From the NCBI GenBank assembly GCA_015075375.1, contig JABTUM010000001.1, forward strand, positions 3,157,201-3,221,200: a stretch of DNA of 64,000 nucleotides. Reading direction: 5' to 3'. The DNA comes from Planctomycetota bacterium. GTDB taxonomy: Bacteria > Planctomycetota > SZUA-567 > H5-PLA8. The notes under the pieces were generated by a model. That model saw nothing but the letters and a program-made list of their open reading frames with translations, was not told where the DNA came from and ran no database searches. The translations under genes and the position numbers were made by a program. Numbering within the stretch: the stretch's first letter is position 1; the number at the start of each line of letters is the position of its first letter. This document shows positions 54,897 to 63,376 of this stretch, in pieces.

Positions 54897-55415
54897 ATGG
54901 CTCAGATCCCTCTGGACATCCGACCCCTCGAACCCGAAGACTGGGACGCGCTGGGCGAGGTCTACCGGGCCGCTTCTCTGGTGGAAATGAAACTTAGCGG
55001 ACGCGATCCCGCGTCGTTCAAACCCCTTACCGAGGAAGAAGACCCGGAGAAGTTTGCGCGGACGAGTTCCGCGATAGTAGCTTGGGTGGACAGACGGCGG
55101 GTAGGTTTCGCGGCTTGGCGGGATCGCGGAGAATGGGAAGGTGGCGGTTACTTGTCCTACCTATATGTGCATCCCGACTGGCACCGCAGAGGCATCGGCG
55201 ATCAACTCCTTAAGAGAGCCCTAGAAGCGTTGGGGCCGCAAGCTTGGACGCTCACGCCCGCCGGCAACCTGCCGGCCATCAAGCTGTACCAAAAGCACGG
55301 CATGCAGATCGTGAAGGCTCCGGCTCCGGGCAACACCCACTGCAATGTTCGGCTGGCGTTGCCCACGAGCCGGAAATCCGATCCTTGCGTGCCGGACTTT
55401 GGGATTGGAACGTAA
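54897..55415 (+). CDS. GNAT-family N-acetyltransferase
   Basis: A 172-aa acetyltransferase. The acetyl-CoA site is YLSYLYVHPDWHRRGIGDQLLKRAL (about residues 85-110; motif R-R-G-I-G), followed by LTPAGNLPAIKLYQKHGMQ, the usual beta5-alpha4 segment. The N terminus (IRPLEPEDWDALGEVYRAA) is typical. The substrate is unknown. It is bracketed by 31-nt inverted repeats and stands alone, as in a mobile cassette. Confidence 0.9.
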   Translation: MAQIPLDIRPLEPEDWDALGEVYRAASLVEMKLSGRDPASFKPLTEEEDPEKFARTSSAIVAWVDRRRVGFAAWRDRGEWEGGGYLSYLYVHPDWHRRGIGDQLLKRALEALGPQAWTLTPAGNLPAIKLYQKHGMQIVKAPAPGNTHCNVRLALPTSRKSDPCVPDFGIGT

Positions 55416-55509
55416 GGGCGTGGAAAAGGTACAAGAAGCGTTTCTCAATGGAGCCTCTGCGGATACGCTGGCTTCGAATGGGGGTAGCCGCTTTTGATCG
55501 CAAGCTTAA

Positions 55510-55540
55510 CCACACCAACTTTAGGTTTGTGTGGACTACC
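55510..55540 (+). repeat. 31-nt inverted repeat and hairpin, right of GNAT gene
   Basis: Partner of 54814-54844 in opposite orientation. This copy also folds on itself: CCACAC pairs with GTGTGG and AAC with GTT around TTTAG. GCTTAAC (55504-55510) adjoins it and fits the integron attC R'' core RYYYAAC. No T-run follows, so it is not a standard terminator. Confidence 0.5.
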
Positions 55541-55570
55541 CGAGTATAGGCAAGCAGCCGGAACTAAAAT

Positions 55571-56038
55571 ATGAGTTCAACCATGCATTATCAGACAAAC
55601 TACACAGCTAAATTCTGGCTGCAGCGATTCGGTACACCCCGATGTGCGCGCAACTACCACTACTACGCTTACGAATACCTTGACGATCTTTCATTTCTTC
55701 CCTCTGCGCTTCGGGTGTTCAATGGCTGGCGTCACGCTCCGAAGCTTTTGAAAGAAGTCTCAATCGAGCTTAGAAAGCTGGGCTGGCAGGGCACCGGAAC
55801 GTTTCAAATGCTTTGGCTGCCGCCCTTCGTTGGAGCGGGCGAGAAGGACAATTTTGGCTGTTACATTCTGCACGTGGAACAACGCAACGATGGCATTTCG
55901 TGGCTCGCTTCGCCAGTTACCTTGCCCTTTCACAGATTATTTCAGCCCGATTCCGCTGTTTATCCACCGCCAGACCCAACCGACCCCAAGATGAAGTTGC
56001 GTCGCATGGGCGGCGTGCGCTGGCTGAGTGACCAGTAG
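55571..56038 (+). CDS. Hypothetical protein, lower-GC accessory gene
   Basis: A 155-aa protein I do not recognise. It is rich in aromatics (YHYYAYEYLDDLSFLPSALRVFNGW), with no signal peptide, membrane segment or known motif. The C terminus is Pro-rich (YPPPDPTDPKMKLRRMGGVRW). Codon use is visibly less GC-rich than in neighbouring core genes, suggesting transfer. It lies between a GNAT gene and another unknown gene on the same strand. Confidence 0.6.
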   Translation: MSSTMHYQTNYTAKFWLQRFGTPRCARNYHYYAYEYLDDLSFLPSALRVFNGWRHAPKLLKEVSIELRKLGWQGTGTFQMLWLPPFVGAGEKDNFGCYILHVEQRNDGISWLASPVTLPFHRLFQPDSAVYPPPDPTDPKMKLRRMGGVRWLSDQ

Positions 56039-56104
56039 AGTGACAGTTGGGTTTGTATTCAGCAGGATGAATAAGACTGCACGCTCAAACTCGGAGTGGA
56101 AGCT

Positions 56105-56455
56105 ATGAATTACATGCCGGTTGTAGAGTCAATGAATCGAGTCGGAGCCGGGCGACTGGACGAAAAGCGCACCGCTATACTTTTTGACAAGATTAAGTCT
56201 GCCGGCTCAGTTCAATACTCTTTCCTTTTTATAGTATTCGACAACGAGACGCAGGAGCCCGTTTACTGCGTATCTTCCGAGGTCAATGCGATGCAGGGAT
56301 CTTTCGGCGGAGGTACGCATTTCCTAGGAGTATTCGATGGGGCCGGACATGCCAATCACGGCTCTTCGGACGATTGGGGCGATCCCCGGAAGTTTTTCCA
56401 GGAGGCGCTTCGCCTTGCCTCCGAGAAATTCGGCGTGCCTCAAATGGGTCGGTAA
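56105..56455 (+). CDS. Hypothetical protein, lower-GC accessory gene
   Basis: A 116-aa protein with no family I recognise. It looks like a small alpha/beta domain (VQYSFLFIVFDNETQEPVYCVSSEVNAM, then GTHFLGVFDGAGHANHGSSDDW). The ATG follows GGAGTGGA. Codon use is AT-richer than the chromosome average here. An ACCCAAC/GTTGGGT pair (55974-55980 and 56046-56052) lies upstream and could be chance. Confidence 0.6.
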   Translation: MNYMPVVESMNRVGAGRLDEKRTAILFDKIKSAGSVQYSFLFIVFDNETQEPVYCVSSEVNAMQGSFGGGTHFLGVFDGAGHANHGSSDDWGDPRKFFQEALRLASEKFGVPQMGR

Positions 56456-56509
56456 TACGATCCAGGCTTGTATGGGTAATATGCCGTTATTCACCCCTGG
56501 AACTCCCCC

Positions 56510-56911
56510 ATGACCCCCGCCGCCATCACCGGCATCGCGCCCTTCTTCATCGTCCGCGACGTGCCCGCAACGCTCGCGTTCTACCGCGACAAGCTGGGCT
56601 TCGAGATCACGTTCCAGGGGCCGCCGGGCGATATCTTCTTCGGCATCGTGCGCCGGGGCGGCGCGATGATCCTCTTCAAGGCCATCGGCGTCGAACCGGT
56701 CCCGAATTACACGCGCGACATCAAGCAGGGGATCGCGCGCTGGGACGCCTTCGTCAGCGTCCCCGACCCCGACGCGCTCGCCGCGGAATTCGCCGCGCGG
56801 CAGGTCGAGTTCTTCCATCCGCTCTCAACGAACAAAGAAGACGGCCTGCGCGGGTTCGAAGTCAAAGACGCCGACGGATACCTGCTCTTCTTCGGACGGC
56901 CGGAGCGGTAG
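56510..56911 (+). CDS. VOC-family (bleomycin-resistance/glyoxalase-fold) protein
   Basis: A 133-aa single VOC domain dimer-type protein. It opens with ITGIAPFFIVRDVPATLAFYRDKLGFEITFQGPPGD and ends with FEVKDADGYLLFFGRPE, the usual last beta strand with a D.DGY.L.F motif. Relatives bind drugs or act as lyases and dioxygenases. Codon use returns to the GC-rich style of the chromosome. It is the last gene of the small-gene island. Confidence 0.9.
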   Translation: MTPAAITGIAPFFIVRDVPATLAFYRDKLGFEITFQGPPGDIFFGIVRRGGAMILFKAIGVEPVPNYTRDIKQGIARWDAFVSVPDPDALAAEFAARQVEFFHPLSTNKEDGLRGFEVKDADGYLLFFGRPER

Positions 56912-56941
56912 AGGCACGGAAAAGGATCTAGTTTGGTCTCG

Positions 56942-57973
56942 TTATTTCGCGAGTTCCAAAGACAGTGTATTCAATTCCATACGGTACTCGATCTGCGATT
57001 CCCATGCCGAAGGCCAAGCTTCGAAGCCCCGATGCGCGCCGACGAACGCACCCGTTAAGCAGGCGATTGAGTCCGAATCGCCGGACGTCCCTGCGGCGCG
57101 GCGAAGGGCAGCCACGGGTTCGTCAGGAAAGAGCAAGAAGCAGAGCAGCCCGGTGGCGAAAGCTTCCTCAGCGATCCAAGCCGCCCCGGTCTGTTCGCAC
57201 GGATCGGTCTGACGGTCGGGCGCGCGTAAGGCGCGGTCTAGCGCTTCTAGAACGCCGATACATTCGTCCCAGCCTAGAGTCATGGCCTTGCTTGCCGGGC
57301 GGCGCCAACCTTCGCGGGCCAGCGGTTCAAGCCAGGATTCGGGGGATTTGCAGCGTCGTCCGACGGCGTACTCACGCAGGGCCGGCAGCAAGCCATCCAG
57401 CGGCCCCTCGGCTCGAGCCAGCCAGGCAAGGGCAAACGCGGTCAAATCGGAGGCAGCCAGGGCCGTGGGATGTCCGTGTGTAAGCGCAGCCTGGAATTGC
57501 GCGAGCCGACCGCGACGAGGGTCTGCTGCTGACCAGTCGGCTAACCGCAACAGCCCCACGGGCTGGACGCGCATGTTTGCGCCGCATCCTTTTGAATCGT
57601 CCTGTGTGGCTCGATACCATGGCAATCCTCGTTCGAGTTCCGCACAGGCCGCCATACAGGTCCGCCCTGGGGCGCGGTCGTTCTCAGGGCTGTTGGCCCA
57701 TTCCACGAAGCGCCGACGCAACCGATGCTCGAAACCGGCGAGGTCTTCACCCAATGTCTCGCGCGGGCATCGGGAAAGTGCCGCGCCAACGGCCAGTGCC
57801 ATCTGCGTATCGTCCGTGACGCGGGCCGGATCTCCTTCCAGGTCCATCGGGCCGCACGGGGGCCAATTCTCCCGAATCTGCGCGATATTCAGGAATTCCG
57901 TGGGGGCCGCAAAAGCATCCCCGTAAGCCGTGCCAAAGAGCGCACCGCGAATGCGAGTCATTCGATCAAGCAT
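56942..57973 (-). CDS. ADP-ribosylglycohydrolase-family protein
   Basis: A 343-aa helical hydrolase of the DraG/ARH family, which removes ADP-ribose from proteins or related nucleosidic bonds. Motifs: GALFGTAYGDAFAAPTEF (residues ~8-25), the Mg-binding VTDDTQMALAVG (about 52-63), HGHPTALAASDLTAFALAWL, and the second metal motif GDSDSIACLTGAFVGA (about 300-315). The ATG at MLDRMTRI follows GAGGGT; the longer frame (MSIIHYL...) is not needed. A good sigma-70 promoter lies just upstream. No partner ADP-ribosyltransferase is adjacent. Confidence 0.92.
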   Translation of the reverse strand: MLDRMTRIRGALFGTAYGDAFAAPTEFLNIAQIRENWPPCGPMDLEGDPARVTDDTQMALAVGAALSRCPRETLGEDLAGFEHRLRRRFVEWANSPENDRAPGRTCMAACAELERGLPWYRATQDDSKGCGANMRVQPVGLLRLADWSAADPRRGRLAQFQAALTHGHPTALAASDLTAFALAWLARAEGPLDGLLPALREYAVGRRCKSPESWLEPLAREGWRRPASKAMTLGWDECIGVLEALDRALRAPDRQTDPCEQTGAAWIAEEAFATGLLCFLLFPDEPVAALRRAAGTSGDSDSIACLTGAFVGAHRGFEAWPSAWESQIEYRMELNTLSLELAK

Positions 57974-57998
57974 AGTCGGACCCTCTTCGTCCAAATAG

Positions 57999-58027
57999 TG
58001 TATAATAGACAATAATTAAGAGGTCAA
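57999..58027 (-). promoter_or_regulatory. Sigma-70 promoter of the ADP-ribosylglycohydrolase gene
   Basis: On the minus strand, -35 TTGACC (58027-58022), a 17-bp spacer and -10 TATACA (58004-57999). The predicted start near 57992 gives a short leader with GAGGGT before the ATG at 57973. The surrounding stretch is AT-rich. Confidence 0.65.
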
Positions 58028-58052
58028 GGGGGCCGTCGGAGAATCCCGCTCC

Positions 58053-58985
58053 TCACACCCACTTCCGGAACCACCGCGTCGCGCGCGCGTACATCGTTTC
58101 GCTAAAGGTGTGCGGGACGTCCTCGGCGAAAAGGTCCAGCTTCTGTTTGGCTCGGGCCTGAGCATATGCTTTCTTCAGGACCGGCGCGGCGGCCTGAAAA
58201 TCCTCGTACTTGCAGGTCGTGTCGCGCTTGCCGGCCATCACCAGCAACGGGCGTGGCGCGGCCAAGCCGTACACCTCGGGCAGGTCCATGTGCGCGTACA
58301 ACCCCGGCACGTAGTGAATCGCCGGGACGCGCTCGCCGCGCCGGAAGGTCCCTTCGTAGGTCCTCATGCCGCAGGAGATTACGCCGCAGGAGATGCGCGG
58401 CTCGAGCCCCATCGCCATGCCCACTTCAAAGCCACCCATCGAATGGCCGACCGCGCCGATGCGCCGTGCGTCGATTTCCGGGCGCGTTGCCATGACATCG
58501 AGCGCCCGCTTGATATCCCAGAGCATCAGCTTCGCCAGCGACGTCCCCAACATGCTCTGCTTATCGCGCTCGATCCCGTCGCCGTCCCAGTACGTGCGCC
58601 GTTCCTCGAAGCAGCGCGCGTCAAAGGCAAAGGTTACAAACCCTTCCCGTGCAAAGCGTAATGCGTAATTCGCGTGTGCCGATCCAATCCGCCCCACCGC
58701 TTCGCTCTTGCCCAATTCGAACTGCCCCGCGTGCTGGTGCAGACACAGCAGCGCCGCCGCCGGACTCTTAAGCCTGTGAGGAATCAGCAGATACGCGGGC
58801 ACCCAAGCGCCGGGCAGCGTCTGAAAGCGCAGCTTCTCGCGGACGTAGCCGTCGTGTTCCGAACGTTCCAGCGTCTCGATCCGCAGCGGAGCGGCTTTTG
58901 GCCAAGCGCCCAGGCAGGCTAAGTATTTGCGACGTAATTGGTTGGAAGGCCTGGAGGGCGGTGGCTTTTCGGTAATGCGCGGCAT
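58053..58985 (-). CDS. Acetyl-xylan-esterase/dienelactone-hydrolase-like alpha/beta hydrolase
   Basis: A 310-aa alpha/beta hydrolase with nucleophile elbow GHSMGG (about residues 182-187), an acid in the region LLVMAGKRDTTCKYEDF, and His in EDVPHTFSETMY near the C terminus, so the catalytic triad looks intact. VPAYLLIPHRLKSPAAALLCLHQHAGQ is typical of the esterase family. It starts at MPRITEK after CAGGAG. No signal peptide is seen with this start, so it is probably cytoplasmic. Confidence 0.85.
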   Translation of the reverse strand: MPRITEKPPPSRPSNQLRRKYLACLGAWPKAAPLRIETLERSEHDGYVREKLRFQTLPGAWVPAYLLIPHRLKSPAAALLCLHQHAGQFELGKSEAVGRIGSAHANYALRFAREGFVTFAFDARCFEERRTYWDGDGIERDKQSMLGTSLAKLMLWDIKRALDVMATRPEIDARRIGAVGHSMGGFEVGMAMGLEPRISCGVISCGMRTYEGTFRRGERVPAIHYVPGLYAHMDLPEVYGLAAPRPLLVMAGKRDTTCKYEDFQAAAPVLKKAYAQARAKQKLDLFAEDVPHTFSETMYARATRWFRKWV

Positions 58986-59113
58986 GTGTGGGGCTCCTGA
59001 ATAATCTAGAATGGGAAGCAAAAGGGTTGGCGTGGGAGTCTGTACCATGAACAAGCCGACGGGTAGAGCCCGAGGCTCGGCAGGTAACGACTAAGATCAA
59101 AGGGGATTAGCAG

Positions 59114-59614
59114 ATGCAGAAACACTGGGTAGCTTGTGCAGTGCTTGCTTTGGCGGCGGGAACGGCGCATGCTGCGGCCGATCAGAACCCTTGGGCGGCC
59201 ATGTTTCCCGAAGGCTTGCAAGACGTTAACGGAAACCCGGTGGACCCGGCTACGCTGAAGGGGAAGATGGTCGGGCTCTATTTCTCCGCGCATTGGTGCC
59301 CGCCTTGTCGCGCCTTTACGCCTAAGCTCGTCGAATTCCGCAATGCCAACGCCGCCGGATTCGAGATCGTCTTCGTCAGTTCCGATAAGTCTCCTGCCGA
59401 CCAGAAGAAGTACATGACCGAGACCAAGATGCAGTGGCCTACGATTAAGTTGAACGGAGACACCTCCAAGAAATTGAAGCAGGAACACGGCATTCGAGGC
59501 ATTCCGTCGCTGATCATCCTGGGGCCGGACGGCAACGTGGTCACCAAGGACGGGCGCGGCGACGTGATGAGCAATCCGTCTGGCGCGTTGGCGAAATGGT
59601 CTCAGAAAAAATAA
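59114..59614 (+). CDS. Secreted thioredoxin-like (nucleoredoxin/TlpA-type) protein
   Basis: A 166-aa periplasmic thiol-disulfide oxidoreductase. Signal peptide at residues 1-~21 (MQKHWVACAVLALAAGTAHA). The thioredoxin domain has the active site SAHWCPPCRAFTPKLVEF (about residues 56-73) and the cis-Pro segment HGIRGIPSLIIL. W-C-P-P-C with a following R.F.P is typical of nucleoredoxin-like proteins. The ATG follows AAGGGGA. A clear terminator follows. Confidence 0.92.
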   Translation: MQKHWVACAVLALAAGTAHAAADQNPWAAMFPEGLQDVNGNPVDPATLKGKMVGLYFSAHWCPPCRAFTPKLVEFRNANAAGFEIVFVSSDKSPADQKKYMTETKMQWPTIKLNGDTSKKLKQEHGIRGIPSLIILGPDGNVVTKDGRGDVMSNPSGALAKWSQKK

Positions 59615-59647
59615 CGCTTTCACGGCTTGGAGTTAGGGAATTCATGA

Positions 59648-59682
59648 GTGGCGCTTCCAAAGTGAGGCGCCACCCTTTTTTT
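59648..59682 (+). terminator. Rho-independent terminator after the thioredoxin gene
   Basis: GTGGCGC (59648-59654) pairs with GCGCCAC (59667-59673); up to three more pairs close the stem, followed by CC and seven T residues (59676-59682). It lies 33 nt after the stop of the thioredoxin gene and touches the stop codon of the convergent regulator gene. Confidence 0.9.
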
Positions 59683-60796
59683 AGCCCTTCGGCGGCGGCG
59701 CGCAGGAATCGCGCTCCACGAGCAACACCGGGACCACGTGGCGCTGCGCGGGGCCTTTCTCGCCGGCGCGGCGCTCGCGGATCTTCCGAGCGGCCCAGCG
59801 GCCCATTTCGGCGAAATCGGCTTTGCACGTCGTCAGCGTCGGGCGTGTCCAGGTCGCCGGGTCGAAGTTTCCGAAACCCGTAAAACTCATTTGCTGCGGC
59901 ACCTTGACGCCCGCCTGCTGCGCCAGCGCGATCAGCTTGATGGCGATGTCGTCGCCCGCGCACACCCAAGCGGTGGGGCGTTCGGAGGCCGGCAGCGCCA
60001 GCGCTTGCTCCATGAACGCTTCCAACCCCGCCGCGCCGCGTCCAGGTAACGCGTAGAACAGGCGCTTAAAGTCGGTATGCCCCGCTGCTTTCATCGCGTC
60101 TTCCCAACCCTTGCGGCGGTCCTGCCAGGCCGGATCGACGTTGATCTTCTGCGGCGGCGGCGGTTCGCCCACGCAGGCAATTCGTTTATGTCCAAGCTTT
60201 AAGAGGTGATCGGTGGCCGAACGAATGCCTTGGTAGTTGTCGAGAATCGCGTAATCGCACTTCACGCGAGTGGGCTCGTAATCGACAATCACTACGGGTA
60301 CGGGCGAGCGCTTGATCGCCGAGGCAATGTAATCTTCGTCAAAGACTTCCAGAAGCACCAAGCCGTCCACGCGGTCCCAGGCCAGTTCGTCCAAGTCCGG
60401 TCCGGCCATCTTGTTCGCGCCGCCCGAACGCCCCAAGAGCAGCACGTCGCCCTTGGTCTCCTCGCGCAAGCCGTCCAGAATGCGCCCGTAGAAACTGTCG
60501 GAGCGCAACCGGTCCGGCGCGGCCGAATAGAGCACCCCTAGCGTTCCCGTTTCCAAGTGGGCTTTGGGCTCGGCGACGAACGTCCCACGCCCCTGGACGC
60601 GCCGGAGCAACCCTTCGCGCACCAGCGTCGCCATCGCTTTATTGACGGTCAGCCGGTGCACACCCAGTTGGCGGGCGAGCGCGGTCTCGGCTTCGAGCTT
60701 CTCGCCGACCTTCAAGCTCCCCGACTGAACCTGATCGCGGATCATCTGCTCGATCTGCTCGGCCTTCGTCACCCATTTAATCGGTTTATCGGACAA
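59681..60796 (-). CDS. GntR/LacI chimeric regulator (AraR-like)
   Basis: A 371-aa transcription regulator: GntR winged helix at residues ~5-75 (KAEQIEQMIRDQVQSGSLKVGEKLEAETALARQLGVHRLTVNKAMATLVREGLLRRVQGRGTFV) and a LacI-type periplasmic-binding-like sensor domain to the end (LGVLYSAAPDRLRSDSFYGRILDGL, VDGLVLLEVF, HKRIACVGEPPP, MSFTGFGNFDPATWTRPTLTT). This is the layout of AraR-type sugar repressors. I favour the TTG start giving (M)SDKPIKWVTK because AGGAG lies 7 nt upstream; an in-frame GTG 36 nt earlier has no ribosome site. The cognate sugar gene is not obvious. Confidence 0.88.
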   Translation of the reverse strand: MSDKPIKWVTKAEQIEQMIRDQVQSGSLKVGEKLEAETALARQLGVHRLTVNKAMATLVREGLLRRVQGRGTFVAEPKAHLETGTLGVLYSAAPDRLRSDSFYGRILDGLREETKGDVLLLGRSGGANKMAGPDLDELAWDRVDGLVLLEVFDEDYIASAIKRSPVPVVIVDYEPTRVKCDYAILDNYQGIRSATDHLLKLGHKRIACVGEPPPPQKINVDPAWQDRRKGWEDAMKAAGHTDFKRLFYALPGRGAAGLEAFMEQALALPASERPTAWVCAGDDIAIKLIALAQQAGVKVPQQMSFTGFGNFDPATWTRPTLTTCKADFAEMGRWAARKIRERRAGEKGPAQRHVVPVLLVERDSCAPPPKG

Positions 60797-60854
60797 GGTA
60801 TATCTCCTGCCATAGTAACGGGTTGCAGACACATCTAAGGTTCATCGGTCTATG

Positions 60855-60862
60855 GTCTAGAC
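60855..60862. promoter_or_regulatory. Possible autoregulatory operator (GTCTAGAC)
   Basis: A perfect 8-bp palindrome GTCTAGAC lies 59 nt upstream of the regulator start, with a direct repeat GGTCTA at 60847-60852 and 60854-60859 and a TATAAA-like -10 adjoining on the minus strand. The location fits autorepression. The site is short, so chance is possible. Confidence 0.35.
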
Positions 60863-60908
60863 TTTATACCCCAGGATCGGCCGGTCGTCTCGCGAAATCT
60901 GGCAGAGC

Positions 60909-61931
60909 TTAAAGCTGCGCGAGGAACTCGCCGCAGAGCGCGGGGATGGAGGGGGGCGGGGAGGTCATGAGTGCGCAGACGGCGGCGCGCTGCCGCGCGC
61001 GCGCGTCCGGGTTGAGGTATTCCAGCGGCGAGCGTCCGGCGACGCGCGCCAGCAGACAACCGAGCGTGTGCCGCACGGCGCAGGCTTCGAGGTCGCCGCG
61101 CCACGGAACCTCGCCCAGCGCTTCGAGATAGGAGTTCCAAAAGAGAATCGCCGCGTCCGCGAAGGCGGTTCGCTGCGCGGGTAGATGATGCGCTTTGCTT
61201 AAGAAGTGCGTCAGCGCGAAACCGATATCGAAAGCCGGATCGCCCCAGTGGATCACTTCGTGGTCCAGTAACACCAAGCGGCCCTTGTGAATGAGCACGT
61301 TCTTGGGGCTGTAATCGCCGTGCACCAGCGTGAGCGTACGCGCGCGCGCCGCCGCGATGAGCGCGTGCAGGAAGCCGGCAGCTTCCGGGACGTGTTCGGC
61401 CGCGTAGGCGTAATACGGCTCGAGGCGCAGCGATTCGAAGAAGCGGCGGTCGGCGAAGCGCGCGGCGAGTTCCTCGCGGCGTTCGTGCGCACGGCGCTGA
61501 ATCGTGCCGAGCAACTCGGCGAAAGCGGCGACGTGGCCGGACTCGAGGCGGCCGGCCAGCAACAGCTCTTTCCAGTTCTCGTGCGGTTTAGGTACCGCGT
61601 ACATCGCCAGGAGGTGGACGCGTTCGTCCTCGAAAGCCAGCGGCGTGATCGTGCCAACGGGGGCCAGTTCGATGAGCGCGCGCAAGCCTTCGGCTTCGCG
61701 GTGCACGCGCGCGGGATCGCTGAACCAGTCGGCTTTCACACGCAGCTTGGCGAGCGCCTGCTTGAGGACCAGCGTCTGCCCGAACTCGGGCTCGAAGAAG
61801 ACGGTCTTGTTGCTGACGCCTCCGGCCAGGATCTCGATGCGCGGCGTCTCGCCGGGTTCGAGGCGGCCGGCCTCGCGCATGTACGCGATCAGTTCTTCGG
61901 GGTGTTCGATATCCAAGTCGGCGTGAGGCAT
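60909..61931 (-). CDS. APH/choline-kinase-like phosphotransferase
   Basis: A 340-aa small-molecule kinase of the aminoglycoside phosphotransferase fold. Conserved motifs: VSNKTVFFEPEFGQTLVLKQAL (nucleotide-binding Lys), catalytic LVHGDYSPKNVLIHKGRLVLLDHEVIHWGDPAFDIGFALTHFLSKAH (about residues 205-250; HGD....N and D.E). It resembles 5-methylthioribose or hydroxylated small-molecule kinases; the substrate is unknown. The ATG at MPHADLD follows GGAG; a longer frame adds 18 unconserved residues. It lies upstream of, and on the same strand as, the AraR-like regulator, 112 bp away. Confidence 0.85.
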   Translation of the reverse strand: MPHADLDIEHPEELIAYMREAGRLEPGETPRIEILAGGVSNKTVFFEPEFGQTLVLKQALAKLRVKADWFSDPARVHREAEGLRALIELAPVGTITPLAFEDERVHLLAMYAVPKPHENWKELLLAGRLESGHVAAFAELLGTIQRRAHERREELAARFADRRFFESLRLEPYYAYAAEHVPEAAGFLHALIAAARARTLTLVHGDYSPKNVLIHKGRLVLLDHEVIHWGDPAFDIGFALTHFLSKAHHLPAQRTAFADAAILFWNSYLEALGEVPWRGDLEACAVRHTLGCLLARVAGRSPLEYLNPDARARQRAAVCALMTSPPPSIPALCGEFLAQL

Positions 61932-62149
61932 GTCCGGCTCCGGTTGCGGAGTGTCTGTGCTAAGCGCAGCGGCGGCTTCTGGCAACCGACGGCGCGCGTC
62001 CCGCGCCCGCTCGATGCGCCTCGACTTCGCGCGCGATCAAGGGTACAAAGGGTTTCGCCACGCGTTCCATTCCTCTTTGCAACGGGCCGCTCGAGTGGAG
62101 CGCCGTCCTTCGTACGCATCTTGGATTCGAGCATCCGCGGGAACCCGCC

Positions 62150-63376
62150 ATGTCCTTGCCGACCAGCGCCGAGTCCGCGGCGCTGCCCCTGACTCGAACC
62201 GGCGCCGGCCGCCAGCTCTGGCTTTTACGCATCGCCTGCCTGCTGCAATTGCTCGGCTTCGGGACAACCTTCTCCTTCGAAGCGGTTTGGATGCGCGACC
62301 ACTTCATGGGCGAGACCTTCATTGGCTCGGTGATCTTCACCTACATGCTGCTGATTCTTTGCAGCGGGGTGGCGTGGGGCATGCTTGCCGACCGGACGGG
62401 TCAGGCCGCGCGCATCGCCTGCGCCGGTTGCGCGATCTTCGTAGCTGGCGTGATCTGGCTCTCGTTTTCGGATTCGCCGGGCGCCTTTCTCGCATACGCA
62501 TTCTTCCGCGGCCTGGGCCAGCCGATGATCCTGAACATGATGCCGGTGCTGGTCTTCGCCGTGATCGGCACGGGCGAGACCGGAGGCGTGGGGCGCGGCT
62601 ACAGCCTCTACCGCATCTTCGGAAGCGTGGGGTTTATCGCGAGCAGTCTGGCGTTTCCGTACCTGTTCAGCGGTGTCGAATGGATCCTGCGCGCGGGCGC
62701 GGCCGGGCTGATCCTGGGAGCGCTCCCGCTGCTCTGGATTCCGCCCACCCGCCGGCATGCCGACGGCGACGGACGCCGGCGGGAAGTCTTCCGCAACCGC
62801 GAACTGCTCGGCTTCCTGGCCGCGACGTTCTTCTTCGCCACCGCGCACCCCGCGGTCTACGCGTTCCTCTCGCCGTATGCGCGGAGCATGGGCGCGGACA
62901 ACACGACGATCGGGCTGCTGGGCGCGCTGATGGGCGTCGTCGCGCTGATCGCGCTGCCGATCTGCGGGTGGGCGACCGACCGGTTCGGCCCGCGCCGGCT
63001 CTTGGTCCTGGCGCTGCTGGCCCAGCCGTTGCGCGCCTTGGCGCAGAGTCTGGCTGCGACGCCCGCGGGGCTGTTCCCGGCGCAGTTCTTCCACTTCTTC
63101 ACGTGGGCGGGTTCGGAGGTCGCGGCGTACTTGTTCGTCACCCGGCTGGTGGGCGAACGGCATCGCGCGCTGGGCATGGCGCTCTACAACGGCGCGCTGA
63201 TCCTGGGCATGATGGCGGGGAGCCCCGTCTGCGGGTACCTGGCTGAGCATCACGGCTACGTGGCGATGTACCGTACGATGAGCGCCGTGGCGTCGCTGGG
63301 TCTGGCGATCTTTGGCGTGCTGCTGTGGCGCCGCTCGCGAGCGGCGCCCGCGCCGGAATTTAAAGCCGGCGCATGA
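62150..63376 (+). CDS. MFS transporter
   Basis: A 408-aa major-facilitator permease with about 12 hydrophobic segments. The inter-helix motif after TM2 is GMLADRTGQAARIA (about residues 79-92) and its repeat after TM8 is GWATDRFGPRRLL (about 274-286). LYRIFGSVGFIASSLAFPYLF lies near TM5. It resembles the LacY/nucleoside-type MFS subgroup. The cargo is unknown. Its 3' end overlaps the convergent DUF1015 gene by 17 nt. Confidence 0.9.
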   Translation: MSLPTSAESAALPLTRTGAGRQLWLLRIACLLQLLGFGTTFSFEAVWMRDHFMGETFIGSVIFTYMLLILCSGVAWGMLADRTGQAARIACAGCAIFVAGVIWLSFSDSPGAFLAYAFFRGLGQPMILNMMPVLVFAVIGTGETGGVGRGYSLYRIFGSVGFIASSLAFPYLFSGVEWILRAGAAGLILGALPLLWIPPTRRHADGDGRRREVFRNRELLGFLAATFFFATAHPAVYAFLSPYARSMGADNTTIGLLGALMGVVALIALPICGWATDRFGPRRLLVLALLAQPLRALAQSLAATPAGLFPAQFFHFFTWAGSEVAAYLFVTRLVGERHRALGMALYNGALILGMMAGSPVCGYLAEHHGYVAMYRTMSAVASLGLAIFGVLLWRRSRAAPAPEFKAGA

